NCBI GenBank assembly: GCA_964017145.1
Contig: OZ024841.1
Span: 248,001 to 312,000 of the forward strand
Origin: Agrocybe praecox
Taxonomy: Eukaryota > Basidiomycota > Agaricomycetes > Agaricales > Agrocybaceae
Length of the DNA stretch: 64,000 bases
Direction: 5' to 3'
The notes under the pieces are model-generated. The model was not told the DNA's origin. It worked only from the letters and a program-made list of their open reading frames with translations, and did not search any database. Made by a program: the position numbers and the translations under genes. Below, in pieces: positions 11,803 to 24,299 of this stretch (positions are counted from its first letter, which is position 1; every line of letters starts with the position of its first letter).

Positions 11803-12522
11803 TTAAAAATACGGGTAATTCTTCACAAAGTGCCCTTCCTTCATCCACCAAATCCTAGACGATTTCATATCAATAGTATTGAAGATGGATGAATGTGCCG
11901 GGTCGTCCTCACTTTCTATACGAGTCTCCTCATTTTGCGCATCATCTCCAAATACATATATCGCTCGGAGTGTCCTGCTATTCTGGGCTTTGGCAATAAT
12001 TGTGGATGGAGGGAGGACCAGCTTAGAATGCAGGTCAACTCTTTGTAGCTTGGTAAAGCAGTCCAGAGCACTGAATAATGTCGACTGTAATCAAATGCCG
12101 TGTCATAATAAGTCAGAGGTAGACATCAGAGAAAATGGACTTACTAATTTCGTTTCATCATACATTTTTTGATGCCGGGAAACCGTATTCAAAATGGAGA
12201 CATGGTCCACCGAAGGTGCAGCAAGTGACATACTCTTGAACAAACTTTCAGTTGATACACTGTGAGTGTCCTTCATTTTGAAGTGCCGGAGGCGAGGAAA
12301 GATGCCAATCCGCTGATTAACATGTTCCATGACCGATAAAAAGCTCCTAGGCAGTTCTTCGTCTGCATCGTCTTCCATCTCGGCATTCTTGAATTCCAGA
12401 GAGATCAAGTTTCTGAGAGCCGGGCATATTTCCGAGAGGTCTTTAATTATTGCATGGCTAGCGGATAAAGATGTTAAATTTGGAAGGATGTTTCTGGGTC
12501 TTGCTGATGCGAGGTTGAGACC
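11803..12522 (-). pseudogene. 3' part of an F-box/LRR-like gene, copy 1
   Basis: Two exons read well on the minus strand. The first (about 12522-12157) starts right after a TTTTTAG acceptor. It reads NLASARPRN, then leucine-rich text such as LSEICPALRNLISLEFKN and FPRLRHFKMKDTHSVSTESL. A GTAAGT donor and ATTACAG acceptor join it to SALDCFTKLQRVDLHSKLV and, after a short stretch, a C-terminal half ending GHFVKNYPYF at the stop (11803). The leucine-rich, structure-like text is typical of the C-terminal half of basidiomycete F-box/LRR proteins. No F-box or start codon is present, because upstream sequence is replaced by block X at 12523. Likely a 5'-truncated relic. Confidence 0.5.
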
Positions 12523-13050
12523 CTAAAAAGACCGGAGGGCAGGCGGAGGCTTAACAGAGGAGGAAACAGCGGTGACAGAGGGGCTGAAGATAAGCAAATA
12601 GATTGAAGAAGAGACTTGGAAGAGACGGACGCATACCAAAACGCAGGTAGGTAATCTCAAATTTCAAATGATTACCGAAGGAAATCCATCGCCAACCCGG
12701 CGGACATGAGACGAATCACATCATCCCTAATACGAATTAGAGAGTGGAAAAGACAATAAAAACAGAAAAGATCGTAGGAAAACAAGAACAAGAGATTGAA
12801 GGAACGAGGAAATGAAAAATAAATAGAAATAATGAATTTAAAAAAAAAAAAAAACATGGATTACGGTCCGAATGCGAACGGTACTACGAACGAAAGAAAA
12901 GAAAGAATAATAGAAGGAACTTGGAATCAAAGAAGAAATGAAGAAAGGAAAGAAACATCAATACTCCAACTACGTATATCCATCATCACATATCACACCC
13001 ACTCGTTAGTGGTACGTACGACCGCATACACACGTTCGGAATCCAGCGCG
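12523..13050. repeat. AG-rich block X, shortened copy 2
   Basis: It matches about 29516-29985: AAGACCGGAGGGCAG, GGAGGCTTAACAGAGGAGG, then AATCTCAAATTTCAAATG, GAAATCCATCGCCAACC and a 15-A run before GGATTACGGTCCGAATG. Relative to the 28.9-30.0 kb copy, the first approximately 600 bp are missing. The F-box/LRR fragment therefore abuts the middle of the block. Confidence 0.7.
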
Positions 13051-16000
13051 GACGGAAAGGAAAGAAGAGATACTAGATCGACGAGAATGACGAAAAAAGT
13101 TCCACAAAAGGCCCAGCACGAAGGTAAGGCTTTAAAGCTTTAAGGAAAGGTGCCGATCCGCAGACGTTGGAACCAGCTGCATTGGTGGTCATCGCTGCTG
13201 CTGTTATGCTCGGCGTAGTGCTAACGCTGATATCGTGGCTTTGATCAGATATCGACCCCATGGAAGACGCTCGAGTTCTTGTAGTTGAAGGTCGCGTTCT
13301 TTCTGGAGGTAGAAGTAGGACAGCTAACCGGAGCAAGCGTAGGCGTCTTCGTCGTCATCCTGGCAGACGTGATGAAAGATGCTGATGACGTCGCCGCCCC
13401 CGCCAGTGATTCTGCCGTCGAATGTTCAATGCAACCCAACACCTGCCGAGGCCCGCTTCAGGTCAGCCAATAACATGAGCTGGGGTATGGCTTTGACGAG
13501 GGTGGATACGATAACGGTGCTCGTCCCGCTCGCAGCGGCATTAGAGCTCGATGATACGGAACCGACGTCCTTTTGCTCCTTGGCCCTGCCACGTTCTATC
13601 GAATGGCCACCAGTCGAGGGTCATCCATGCCATTCCCACCTCTCTTAACATCCTATATCGCGCCAGTGCGGTATCCGAGACTTTTGACGAGAAGTTTATT
13701 CGAGTTACAAAACGACGCTCAACCAGAGGTGTTGCTGATGATGGAGGAGGTGATGGTGCTTAGTACAGGTTCATCGAGCGTGGTTGAGGGCGATGTTGAA
13801 GTTCCCGCTAGTCGTCCTTTGTACCACCCTTCGACTCCACATCTGGTTTAATTGTATTCGCATCTTCATCGACATCCGCCACCTGCTCCCTTCGCTTCTC
13901 TCCAACTTCTTCCACACTCGGTTGCGTCTGGGCGTCCAAAGACTGCTGTCTATCGTATACACCGTCGTGGTCGTCGTGGTACTCAAATAGTACCAGAGCC
14001 ATGGACTCAACGACGCCGACGTGACATTATGCATAGTCGAATTGGAGCCCGTCAACACGTCCGCAGTTCCCTCGTCGAGTTCAGCTGTGAGGCTGGTACG
14101 TCAGTAGCAGCCACCTCTGCCTCTGCCGGCGCAGGAATTTCAATGACTGCCTTGATTACAGCGAGAACTTCTTGATTTTCCTTCTCGATAGCCTCTACTC
14201 CCTCCACCGAATCTCTTCCCTCATCACCTTTCCCAGTTCCCACCACCTTCGTGCTTCCTGCACGACCCGCCGAGTCTGATGGTCTCGCTGAACCAGAGGT
14301 CCATCCAACGCAGTCCCACGACGACGAACTGTCGGACCCATTTTCGGAAGGTTTCGACGAAGGTGCGGCAGTCGTTCTGGTTGTCACTTGAGAAGGCGAG
14401 GGCAAAAAGGAGGTACTACAAACTCCGATGTTTTGTCTGTAATTAAAGATAATAATACGTTATTTGGAGAGACTTTGAATGAAACAAGATGCATACCTGG
14501 CTCTGCACTCAATCCAACGAAGCCCACTCGCTCAGATAATCCTTCAGCTTCAGCTCCTGCAGCTGCTGGGTGCGATTCGTTACGATTCGTGGTTGTAGTG
14601 CCTGGTGAGACGACTGTCAGCAACATATAAGCTACAACCCATTAGAAGAAATGAGCAAATATAACACGCACCTTGTCCCAATATCGACTGACTTTCCTCG
14701 CTCATCCTAGCAGTACTCGAAACTTCCTCTTTCTGTGGTGTATGTTACACTAAAAAAAAAAAAGATGAAGTTAAGCACGAAATCCGACGAGGAACAAAGG
14801 AGTATAAAAATGAATCATACTGACTTTCCCGCCCATTCCAACTGACAAAGGAAACGGGATCTTCGTCCAGCCCAAAAGAGGTGAAGAGAGCGCAAACCTA
14901 CTCGACGATGGGTTCAAAGCCACAGAGTGGCTGAGAGGAGGGCCCTTCGTAGTCGACGTTAAATGAGCGTCAACCGGCGGTGTATGTGGCAGCGATGGAA
15001 CAGAATCATCCACAGAGCTTACTGTCTTGGATGATTGGTTGGAATAGTCGGCAGTTACTGCGGATGATGCCGCCTGCTGCGCGAGTGTCTCTTGTTGTGG
15101 CGTTCTCGTTTCGGTGGGAGATTGGGAGAGGATCGGTGTAGGGGATTCGGAGATTTTGATAGGATAACTTGGCGGAGGTGTTGATGGGATGCGTTTAGGA
15201 GGAGAAGGTGTAGGTATAGGGAGTGAAGCGAACCAGGATCGCTTTCCTGGACTCTGTGAACTACTATCCTGACGCTGTGGGCTCCCAAAGCTGATCCCAA
15301 TACCTGATATCGACATAGGTATTGTTTGCTTAGTTGGAATAGGCGAAAGGATTTCGATAAGAATTGTAGCGATAGTGGAGGGAGACGGGAGAGCGTCAAA
15401 TACCGATGCATGCTCGACCTGCGGAGTTGGGGCTTCGACTTTCAAGGTGGGCACATGTGCTGAAGGTTCGAACAGAGGTGGTGGTGGTAGAATAGGAAGA
15501 GCTTCGGGAAGTGGGGGGTTTGCTTCGTCAACGAATTTGCTGCTTGAAGCATGCGGGCTGGTATGGATAGCCGTCTTCCCCTTCGAGCGCGTCAACGTCG
15601 AATACCAAGAGTCCTTCCTAGTTTTGGGTCTCGGTGAAAGTGATGGAGTTAGAGCACTCTTAGTCGTAACACTGTCGTTTGAGGGTGGAAAGGAAGGGAA
15701 AGTAATGGGCGAAACAAATCCAGAAGTCGAATGTTGCCCGTTATCGATGTGACTGGAATCTGTGCAGGAAAAGAAAATAAGAAAATTGCATGCCAATGAG
15801 GTGCACAATGGAGAACCGTACCGTAGGTTTCTGATTGATCTCTAGGTGTACCACCATCTTCAGATCCGCCCTCTTCTTCTATGACCTCTTTGATATTATC
15901 TGTCAACTTTGTACGGTCCGAAGAAGTGCCCGCGCTAGATGACGTAGAAATGGCTGCTGCAGTAGAGGCTGCACTTGAAAGAGGAGATCCAAGTTCAACG

Positions 16001-16175
16001 TTCGGGTTCTGCAAAGACCATGGACAAACTAGCCGCAACAGGAGCAGGACCCTTCAGTGGTGAGGTCTTCCATGTCGGTTGGCGGTTGTGTGTTGTGGAA
16101 CCTATACTGCAGATAGATCTTGTCGTTGAAGTGCGTCGACTTCTGCTGGACCTTGGAATTGAAGAATTCAGATAA
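13051..16175 (-). pseudogene. Hydrolase-derived relic U2 (long N-terminal form, no hydrolase core)
   Basis: This minus-strand relic of a YML020W/YMC020W-like hydrolase keeps the full Ser/Pro-rich N-terminal half. It reads TDNIKEVIEEEGGSEDG near 15890, an intron ending TTTCCTGCACAG near 15770, then KDSWYSTLTRSKGK, TPQQETLAQQAASSA, SLPHTPPV and a Leu-Gly-Trp-Thr-Lys-Ile piece at about 14860. The middle part at 14405-14052 has a SSSWDCVGWTSGSARPSDSA motif, and 14058-13771 continues in other frames. Nothing with a nucleophile motif follows before the stop-rich 13.1 kb edge. Its N-terminal segment is collinear with U6 and belongs to the large duplication. Frame changes near 16010 and in the middle part argue against a working protein. 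Confidence 0.6.
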
Positions 16176-16300
16176 CTGTCGTGACGGTCGGACAGAAATG
16201 AGATAATAGATAGAGGAGGAGGAGCGTGCGGACGTCGTGCAAGGTCGCTTGCAGAGCCGGTTCTTGCACCCTGATGTTCACGTTGGGGTAATTACAGACA

Positions 16301-16381
16301 CCCTCACGTGAAACAGCGCCATCGCCGGGCAGCTACCTCCGTCCGATATGGCCGGGGACGCGTTCGCGCGAGGAAAATATT
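16301..16381 (-). promoter_or_regulatory. Conserved upstream block (U2)
   Basis: Same CCCTCACGTGAAACAGCGCC, GCCGGGCAG and CGGGGACGCGTTCGCGCGAG order as at 7629-7718. It sits upstream of the minus-strand U2 relic and downstream of the secreted protein gene. Confidence 0.5.
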
Positions 16382-16865
16382 TTTATTCGCCATTACCCAC
16401 TTTGTTACATCAAGTTCGTTTTCTCCCAAATCTCCTCAATGTTTTTGAAGCTGCATCTCGCTTATTACTTACACTGCAGCGTTCAAATGCAACGGGAAGT
16501 ATAAACTGCTCCCTGCTTCCTGTTGACTTGCTCCAGACTACGACGCTTCAACACATTTTCTCGTCCGTCCTCTTCGATAATCAAGGCAAGCGCCGAATTT
16601 CTTCCAGAGCTATTATCATTCGATCGAGAAAATTTTGAACGCATTCTTAGAACGCTTGACCTTTTTAAGAACGAACGTGAGTGCTCAAGCTGTTTTATCA
16701 ATCCTTCTTTCTGCATCTCATTTCCACATCGTTTTATAGACGATTTCATGGATTGAGTCGCAGACAATCTTACCGCCGTATAATCACACGCATACAACGC
16801 ATAACAATTGAGTCGTGGAAGAGATGAATTAGGAGCATGTACGACGCAATAAGTAAACTAATACA
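16382..16865. other. Shared flank between U2 and the secreted protein gene
   Basis: No gene. The segment is conserved with 54281-54740 and 41317-41835, so it forms part of a mobile or duplicated unit joining the hydrolase promoter to the 3' end of the secreted protein gene. Landmarks are GCGTTCAAATGCAACGGGAA, CATTCGATCGAGA and ATTTCATGGATTGAGTCGCA. Confidence 0.6.
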
Positions 16866-16871
16866 GGATGC

Positions 16872-17495
16872 CTACTCGACGTCGTCCAAATCCACGACTT
16901 CTACGAAATCCCTCTCATCCAAATCAGCGCCCAGCACGTCTCTCCCATCAAGTTCGAAGTCGTAAGCGGAGTCCCTCTCTACCAAATCGAACATTTCCGG
17001 TTCGAATTCCCTCTCCTCCAGGTCGTTATCGACAAACTCCCGCTCCAACAAGTCATCCTCTAACTCCCTCTTACCCTTCTTCCTGTGTACGTTGGGGTAA
17101 AATTCACCTCCTGAGGCCTTGGGGCCAACAAGCCCAGTCTTATGTTTATCACAATTAATGACGGCATTGAACCCTCCGTTCCTCGAGAACGTATTCATCC
17201 ACCCCTGGACGCACTTGGGGTCCTGTTCCTTTCCGAGGTACTTGTTCCACCTCTCGGTCGTCTCTTTGAGCCTCTTCCCATCGATGACATTGTCCTGCCC
17301 ATTGCCCATCTTCTTCCCCATCTTCTTGCCGGCTTTTTCGGGGAGGCTCTTCCCGACTCTGCTAGCACCGCGGAAGAGCATACCAAGGAGTTGGCGGGAA
17401 TCGAGCTCAATGGCGTTGGTCGCGTCTGGGGTGGGTGCAGCGAGAGTGAGGGTTGCAGAAAGGGAAAGGAATGCGATTACGGAGAGGTTCTTCAT
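16872..17495 (-). CDS. Small secreted protein with acidic ER(E/D) tail, copy A
   Basis: A 207-residue single-exon protein starting MKNLSVIAF; the upstream in-frame Met at 17621 precedes the signal peptide and is not used. The hydrophobic stretch LSVIAFLSLSATLTLA ends at an AAPTP signal-peptidase site. The mature part has a Lys/Gly-rich segment (KKMGKKMGNGQDN), a WNKYLG...WMNTFSRNGGF core, and two cysteines (PKCVQGW and VINCDK) that could form one disulfide. A RKKGKR dibasic site follows. It would let a Kex2-type protease release a very acidic C-terminal tail built on repeated LLEREF, LEEREF, LVERD and LDERD motifs. No enzyme family is recognised. It lies 1.4 kb from the NLR on the same strand and is duplicated with it. 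Apoplastic effector-like or fruiting-body peptide precursor roles are both possible. Confidence 0.85.
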   Translation of the reverse strand: MKNLSVIAFLSLSATLTLAAPTPDATNAIELDSRQLLGMLFRGASRVGKSLPEKAGKKMGKKMGNGQDNVIDGKRLKETTERWNKYLGKEQDPKCVQGWMNTFSRNGGFNAVINCDKHKTGLVGPKASGGEFYPNVHRKKGKRELEDDLLEREFVDNDLEEREFEPEMFDLVERDSAYDFELDGRDVLGADLDERDFVEVVDLDDVE

Positions 17496-17636
17496 GGTGA
17501 TGATTTGTTCTTGTGAGTGGTATAATATGAAACGGTTTTGAGGTTGTTCGACCAGCGAGTAGTTCTTGCTCGATGTAGTGGTAAGGGTGGTGGTGTCTGG
17601 CCAGCAGAATAAGGGAACCAAATTCGGATCTGCGTG

Positions 17637-17644
17637 CTTTATAT
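17637..17644 (-). promoter_or_regulatory. TATA-like element of secreted protein gene A
   Basis: On the minus strand this reads within CAATATAAAGC, about 145 bp upstream of the start codon at 17495. The region is identical in copy B (near 55522-55530). Confidence 0.45.
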
Positions 17645-18887
17645 TGAAAATTTACATGCCCGTCCGTCCGTCATGACCGAGTTCCTTATCATCTTGCACG
17701 CCGAGTAAGTATCTACGCCGCTGGTGGAGACGGGGCCCATGTTGGATCAATCATCCAACTGCTCCGTTTGGGTTTCCGTTGGTCAGTCCAAAACTCCAAA
17801 TGACAGGTTCGGGTTACGCGTGGATAATGTAGCATATCTGCATGCATACATACAGGTGTAGTAATCCATGTATCACGAGTCTTCTGTTTGCCGGTGCCTT
17901 ACACACAAACCGTAAAAAGTTAGAACGTTGAATTCAAAGCTGCTTCATGACTTAAGATTTGCGATGTTCCAGGTCCGAATATCTTGTATGTATCAGTATG
18001 CTTTCTCAAAACACGTTTGAGACTGGCTTGCGGCTTCCTAAATTCTATCGACTCTTATCTGATAAATTCGGAAACTAATGGCAGTGCTGCCCATTTGTCC
18101 CACATAATTTACCAGTGCCAGACGAGAACGGAGGATATGTTCGAAATTCTTCTCTTTTGTCAAAGATGAGTTGCACCAACTTTGCGTTGCCCGACTGGTA
18201 TACGGTCGACGTGGGACCAAATTCCGGTACAGTGAGCCAGTCCCTCAGCTTGAATTTTCTTCAACGAGTGTATACCGAATGATGCAAACAGTAAAACATA
18301 TTTCAATTTCTGTGCCGGGCGTCTCATACCTAGACCATTGCAACACCAGCACAGCGATGTAATTGTGACCAAGTCCCGACGGAGTTCTGTGTATTGAAAT
18401 GACCAATCCATAGAAATTTCACCAGTCTAAGTTATTCACAGCTGGGTCCTGGGAGATCTTATAAGATAATGCATCCACCGACATGTTGCCGACATGTTTT
18501 GGCGCCCTTAAACAAGTCGGGGATAGAAGGAAATACAATCCAGAGATTACTCCAGTTTTACGATACGATGATAGAAAGATAAGGAAACATGAGAGGGACA
18601 GACCCTCCAACTTGAAGACACGTGAGAAATTGTTACTCGCGGTGGAGTCAATGACATTATGTAGATTAGATGTTATAAGGACTGCGCCGACTCTTAATAC
18701 GTGCATAACGTAGGGTTACACAACATTTTATAGTACCCATAATTAACGAGAAAATAAATAAGTGTCCTATTCATGCTATAATACTTTTCCTTCCGCCTCA
18801 TGTCGTTCCTCCAATGCTCCAGTTTCTTCTGAAAGCGAATGTACACTAGTAAGTCCCGGATCAAGAGTGGAGACAGTTTCTGACCTG
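17645..18887. other. Intergenic region between secreted protein gene and NLR, no gene seen
   Basis: It is conserved with 55530-56775 at high identity but with indels that break every short frame, which argues against a coding gene. The segment right of 18715 is the NLR 3' flank. A GTCCGTCC run lies at about 17660-17675. Confidence 0.55.
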
Positions 18888-21800
18888 TTACTCAGTGTAG
18901 CAGTTGCGCCATTCAGGGCCAAGCGTAGAAAAGGTAAAGTCAACAGAGGTAGCATAGGATCGTGGTAAGGTAAGAATATTTGATGAATCAGGCAGGTTTG
19001 CAGCCAGTGGTACGAACATAAGGTAATGTTCTTCTAGCGGTGAGAGCAGCCACCCGTTGTATCTCTGATTGTCGGAGGAGTCTGTTATCTTCTGGCGGAC
19101 ATAATGAAGAGATGTTCGCTGTGTAGGCAAAGCCCAGGCCGGCATGGATTTATCATCCAAGCTGGAGACAATATGCTTGTCATCGCTCGAAAATGCGACT
19201 GACAAAACAGGCTCAGTGTGGCCCTCCAGCACCTTCAGCATCTCGCCTGTCGAGGCATCCCACACCCGCACCGATTTGTCAGACGAGCCAGAGACGATAC
19301 ACTTGTCATCGCTTGAAAATGCGACTGACGTGACATAATCAGTGTGGCCCTCCAGCACCTTCAGCATCTCGCCCGTCGAGGCATCCCACACCCGCACCGA
19401 TTTGTCAGACGAGCCAGAGACGATACGCTTGTCATCGCTGGAAAATGCGACTGACGTGACATAATGAGTGTGGCCCTCCAGCACCTTCAGCATCTCGCCT
19501 GTAGAGGCATCCCACACCCGCACCGATTTGTCCTCCAAGCCAGAGACGATACGCTTGTCATCGCTCGAAAATGCGACTGACGTGACATAATGAGTGTGGC
19601 CCTCCAGCACCTTCAGCATCTCGCCTGTTGAGGCATCCCACACCCGCACCGATTTGTCATCCGAGCCAGAGACGATACACTTGTCATCGCTCGAAAATGC
19701 GACTGACGTGACATAATCAGTGTGGCCCTCCAGCACCTTCAGCATCTCGCCTGTAGAGGCATCCCACACCCGCACCGAATTGTCAGACGAGCCAGAGACG
19801 ATACACTTGTCATCGCTCGAAAATGCGACTGACCTGACATAATCAGTGTGGCCCTCCAGCACCTTCAGCATCCCACCTGTAGAGGCATCCCACACCCGCA
19901 CCGATTTGTCATCCGAGCCAGAGACGATACACTTGTCATCACTCGAAAATGCGACTGACGTGACATAACCAGTGTGGCCCTCCAGCACCTTCAGCATCTC
20001 GCCTGTAGAGGCATCCCACACCCGCACCGATTTGTCATTCGAGCCAGAGACGATACACTTGTCATCGCTCGAAAATGCGACTGACGTGACATAATGAGTG
20101 TGGCCCTCCAGCACCTTCAGCATCTCGCCTGTTGAGGCATCCCACACCCGCACCGATTTGTCATCCGAGCCAGAGACGATACACTTGTCATCGCTCGAAA
20201 ATGCGACTGACGTGACATAATGAGTGTGGCCCTCCAGCACCTTCAGCATCTCGCCTGTAGAGGCATCCCACACCCGCACCGATTTGTCATCCGAGCCAGA
20301 GACGATACACTTGTCATCGCTCGAAAATGCGACTGACGTGACATAATCAGTGTGGCCCTCCAGCACCTTCAGCATCTCGCCTGTAGAGGCATCCCACACC
20401 CGCACCGATTTGTCATTCGAGCCAGAGACGATACACTTGTCATCGCTCGAAAATGCGACTGACGTGACATAATCAGTGTGGCCCTCCAGCACCTTCAGCA
20501 TCTCGCCTGTAGAGGCATCCCACACCCGCACCGATTTGTCAGACGAGCCAGAGACGATACGCTTGTCATCACTCGAAAATGCGACTGACGTGACATAATG
20601 AGTGTGGCCCTCCAGCACCTTCAGCATCCCACCTGTAGAGGCATCCCACACCCGCACCGATTTGTCAGACGAGCCAGAGACGATACACTTGTCATCGCTC
20701 GAAAATGCGACTGACGTGACATAATGAGTGTGGCCCTCCAGCACCTTCAGCATCTCGCCTGTAGAGGCATCCCACACCCGCACCGATTTGTCATCCGAGC
20801 CAGAGACGATACACTTGTCATCGCTCGAAAATGCGACTGACCTGACATAACCAGTGTGGCCCTCCAGCACCTTCAGCATCTCGCCTGTAGAGGCATCCCA
20901 CACCCGCACCGATTTGTCAGACGAGCCAGAGACGATACACTTGTCATCGCTCGAAAATGCGACCGCACGTGTTGGACTTCCTGCACTCAAAGTCATTAAT
21001 GGCATGTCGTTTAGTAACGCATTTGAAAATGCTGGGATCCGGGGGAAGTGCCTCTTCCATCCTCGATATGGCCTCAAATTCCGGGGCCATGTTGCGAGGG
21101 CAGAGATGTAGAGGTGCGGCGTTGACAATGCTGCCCCACTCCCGCTGAAATACAGCGTGAAAGACGCAGCCTCAGCCAAGTCCCCTCTCAATGCCAAGTC
21201 CTCCTGAACATCAAGGTTAGTTAACTGTGAAGTATTCAGTTAAAATGTCACTCACATCCGGAACCCACTTATATGCCTTTCGCAGCATTCGTTCACACTG
21301 ACCACGTGAACTCAAGAGGTTCAATGCCTCAATCCAGAATAGTACACGAAGCTGAAGGAATTCCAACAGCGTCTCACGGAGGGCATTCGAATCGATTGAT
21401 GCAACAGCCGAGAGATGGTAATCCCAGTTTCGACAGGAATAACTCAAGACAGGAGTGATATTTTCCTTGACTGCCTCCGGAAGTGCAGGATTGTCACAAT
21501 CGAGAATAAATGATGTTTCGATGTTCGCGATGTTGAATTTCAACCCGTCCATGATACGGAAGCAGTTGTTGGTGAGGAGTCGATGGTGTTTCGCTTGGTC
21601 ACACCAAAATTCCTTTGCCCGGTTCTGATCGAACATAAAGTCGGTAAAAGATTTATGGTATGAGAGAACTTTATCGTTCTCGATGTAGAGCACAGCGTGA
21701 AGGCTCTTGGCAACACCATCAACAATTTCAGTGTGGGAAAGGGTTGGGTTGGTCTTGTTGGGAGGAAGCAGGAGCTTGGCTACAACAGATGGTGAAGTAC

Positions 21801-23992
21801 GCTCCGCAGTGCAGAGAAAGGTGTGCAGAATGTCGATGTAATGCCGACTCTTGAAACGGCTCCGAGCATCCAAAAGGACCTGACGATATAAGTTGTCAAG
21901 TAGTGTCTCCTCCGAATTTTCCGAGTCAAACACGAAAAGTGTACTGAGGCGCTCTCCATACTCCGCCGATGCATACCCTTCCACATACTTCACAACAGTT
22001 GCGGCATAAATGAACAAACCAGCAGCCTGCGCTGCAATTTGTTGACATCCCACAGAATGCGCAAGGTTAGCATCCAGGTAGGTCATGATGTCGGTCTGGG
22101 CTTCCCCAATCGGCACTTTTTCGAGACGATAAAACTGCTTGTCCTCAAAGGACACCAAACGGGTTTCAAGAATTGGGTCTGGTCGACTAGTAGCAAGAAA
22201 CTTGAGACCGGGTAAGCGATTTTTGTTGATCGTGTCGAGTAAGTCGCGCAAAAACTCTGAACCTCCCGTTCCGTCTATCTCATCAAGCGCGTCAATGATA
22301 ACTAGGAAACGGGGTGACTTCGGGGAGTCTGCGGGTTGAGCCTGCTTCCAAGGTTCGATAAGGAGACTCTCGAGTTGAGCACGAACGCCGTGATGGATCG
22401 TGTCAAACTTTCCAGAAGTAAGCAAAGCGTCAGCAAATGCTTTGTACTTGAGGGCGAGGTGATATACGATGGTACGAATGATGCGGGTTGCGGATCTCGT
22501 TTCCATAATTTGGCGTGAGCAGAAGAAGTTACCGCCCAAAACGATCGTGTCGTCTGCGTCGCCAGCAAACTCGAAACGGCGGGCGATGGTGTAGGCAATG
22601 GTGGTCTTCCCAGAACCAGCCTGACCAGAGAGCCAGTAGACACTCTGACTTTCCGGTGAGGTATCGTTCGCCCATCCCACGATGTCGTTTAATATACGAA
22701 CGCGTGTTCCTGGCGTACAGACTGCACGACGCAGCAGCTGCCGTTGATCACCCTCCAGTTCGTATTTATGGTCAGCGGCATGCGAAGCTTCGAGCCGCTC
22801 TAGCTGTAATTTCTGTTGGAGGAATAAGGTTGAAATGGAATGGAAAACGGCAAAATCACACACTGCGACACTGTCCTGAATTGCAAACACAGTCTTGTGG
22901 ACTCTGAGACCGGTCACAAGCTAAACGGATGGGATGAGCAATGAAAGAGAAAAACTGACAAAAATCACAAAAAAGGCGCACCACAAGTTGCTCCCGCGCT
23001 CGATTGATGCGCTCGAAAATATCCGCAATCTTCCTCTTATCCTCCTCATGTACCGCAATCTTTCTGATAATCGACTGCTTCTTGAGTTCGATCAAGTTGG
23101 CCCACTCTTTTTTTAAAGTCCTACACAGTCGTCTATTCATCATTCGACCCTGAGGAAAAAGCATGCTTACGTTTCATATAATTTCATTCCTTGCGTTTCC
23201 TCCGCTTTATCTGGCTGCCACCCAGCCAGTGCTTTCTCCACCGTAGCAAGTTGATCCGCTGTCGATAGGATCCGCTGTTCGACCGCGTCGATATTGCCTT
23301 TCACTTCCTGGTATCCATCATTAGTCAGGCAAAGGTGTGAAGAATAACGGCGCACATCTTTTATCTCAAGGACTATCTTTACAATACTGGGAACGATCTT
23401 GAGTGGATTCGTATCTGTGACATCCGGCAGCCTCTTGAGAAGCATCTCTGTGAAACTCCATGCGACTACAGCGATGTCCTTTGCAGTTGATAGAGCATGA
23501 CCGGCCGAATTTTCTGGATTGGCTTGTGTCACAGAAAGATCGCCGACAGTTCCTTGAGAAGGGTTTTAGGCACTAAGTATGCAACCTCGATTGGGCGATG
23601 GATGTTGAGTACTCGTACCATGAGTTTGAGTAGGACTGACGAGCGCGCCGCCATCCTGAATCAGAGTGTTGTGATGATCTATGAACGCCTATCAATTTAA
23701 CGAGTACCATCCACTTTGAAATCCTCGAACCTTGAGCTACTGCAGATCCAGTTAAGCCTGAGCTTGGAGAGAATGGCTGCGATCTTAATAACCGAATAGA
23801 AATTGACGTACGATGATCTGCGTGTTGAATACAAAATAATTCTTCGCCCCGATTCTCTTGCGCGAAAGCAGAAGGCTGAGGGGAAGTTGACCGGCTATGA
23901 GGCCTGCTGAATGGTGTCTTCAACCAATTTTCTGTGCGCTTGAGAAATGCCTTTGAGCGACTTTTGGGGGTCTGTGATTGTCCGTCAGTCAT
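18888..23992 (-). CDS. NACHT-WD40 STAND protein (fungal NLR), copy A
   Basis: A multi-exon NLR-like signal-transduction ATPase, about 1500-1600 residues. A Ser/Pro-rich lead starting MTDGQSQTPKSRSKAF (ATG at 23992) is followed by a helical N-terminal domain (23532-23180, AKDIAVVAWSFTEMLLKRLP). Further helices run to an intron near 22920-22990. The NACHT exon begins around 22920. It has Walker A GQAGSGKT at 22603-22626, Walker B FLVIIDALDEID near 22290, and the LKFLATSRPDP sensor. A 52-nt intron (21204-21255, with a CTAAC branch site) joins a linker SGSGAALSTPHLYISALATW to 14 WD40 units and one degenerate unit. It ends at GPEWRNCYTE. The family senses a ligand through the repeats and oligomerises with ATP; in fungi it controls heterokaryon incompatibility and probably immunity. 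The exact 5' splicing around 23560-23930 is uncertain. The N-terminal effector fold could be HeLo/MLKL-like, which I cannot prove by eye. Confidence 0.88.
19200..20963 (-). repeat. WD40 array A: 14 units of 126 bp
   Basis: Fourteen tandem 42-residue units with consensus from VAFSSDD through VRVWDASTG to LKVLEGHT. They are followed by one degenerate unit ending ALPTQRTS. The units are nearly identical except at a few positions: residue 9 (Cys or Arg), residue 15 (Ser, Asp, Asn, Glu), residue 17, residue 28, and residues 38-41 (HY, DY, GY, EP followed by VT, VR or VL). Confidence 0.95.
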
Positions 23993-24299
23993 GTCGGTGA
24001 GAGCAAGAGACAACAAAGGTTGGCCTTGCTGTCACCATGAGGCCTTTCGTATCGCTGCATCGCGGCTGACCACAGCCTTCACGTCAATCGTGATAGCGCC
24101 AAATAGATTTTGTTCGCAGAAGTGTGACACGGGAATATGTCCAGGAGACGCCCCCTCGGTTCACAGATACCGGAATCTACCTTGTCTCACTCTATTTATA
24201 GTGCTGATTCCAAGCCCCAATGAGAACCTCCCTGCAACATCAGCCAAATCCGCATCATCATCACCCAGATCGACTTTAACGTTGACATCGGCATATACA
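23993..24299. promoter_or_regulatory. Divergent promoter region, copy A
   Basis: About 300 bp between the NLR start (minus, 23992) and the start of the Ser/Pro-rich gene (plus, 24300). A TATTTATAG TATA-like element on the plus strand lies near 24190. Copy B is nearly identical except for an extra 20-30 bp near 62250. The arrangement would let both genes share control elements. Confidence 0.45.

Noticed and set aside
15375..15752. 125-codon plus-strand frame opposite U2 (and 53200-53475 opposite U6)
   Set aside because: Gly/Ser-rich antisense of the Pro/Ser-rich hydrolase N-terminal exon; no independent support.
17119..17541. Plus-strand frames of 124-140 codons opposite the secreted protein genes (also 54995-55426)
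   Set aside because: They overlap completely with the signal-peptide gene on the minus strand. They start and stop at arbitrary points and look like antisense text of KKMGKK-type codons.
19144..21148. Plus-strand open frames across WD40 array A, and likewise 57032-59162 in array B
   Set aside because: They are antisense shadows of a 126-bp repeat whose length is a multiple of three, so any open phase repeats. They have no start context or independent conservation.
22302..22643. 113-codon minus-strand frame inside the NACHT exon (and 60316-60657)
   Set aside because: A frame-shifted shadow of the P-loop to Walker B region.
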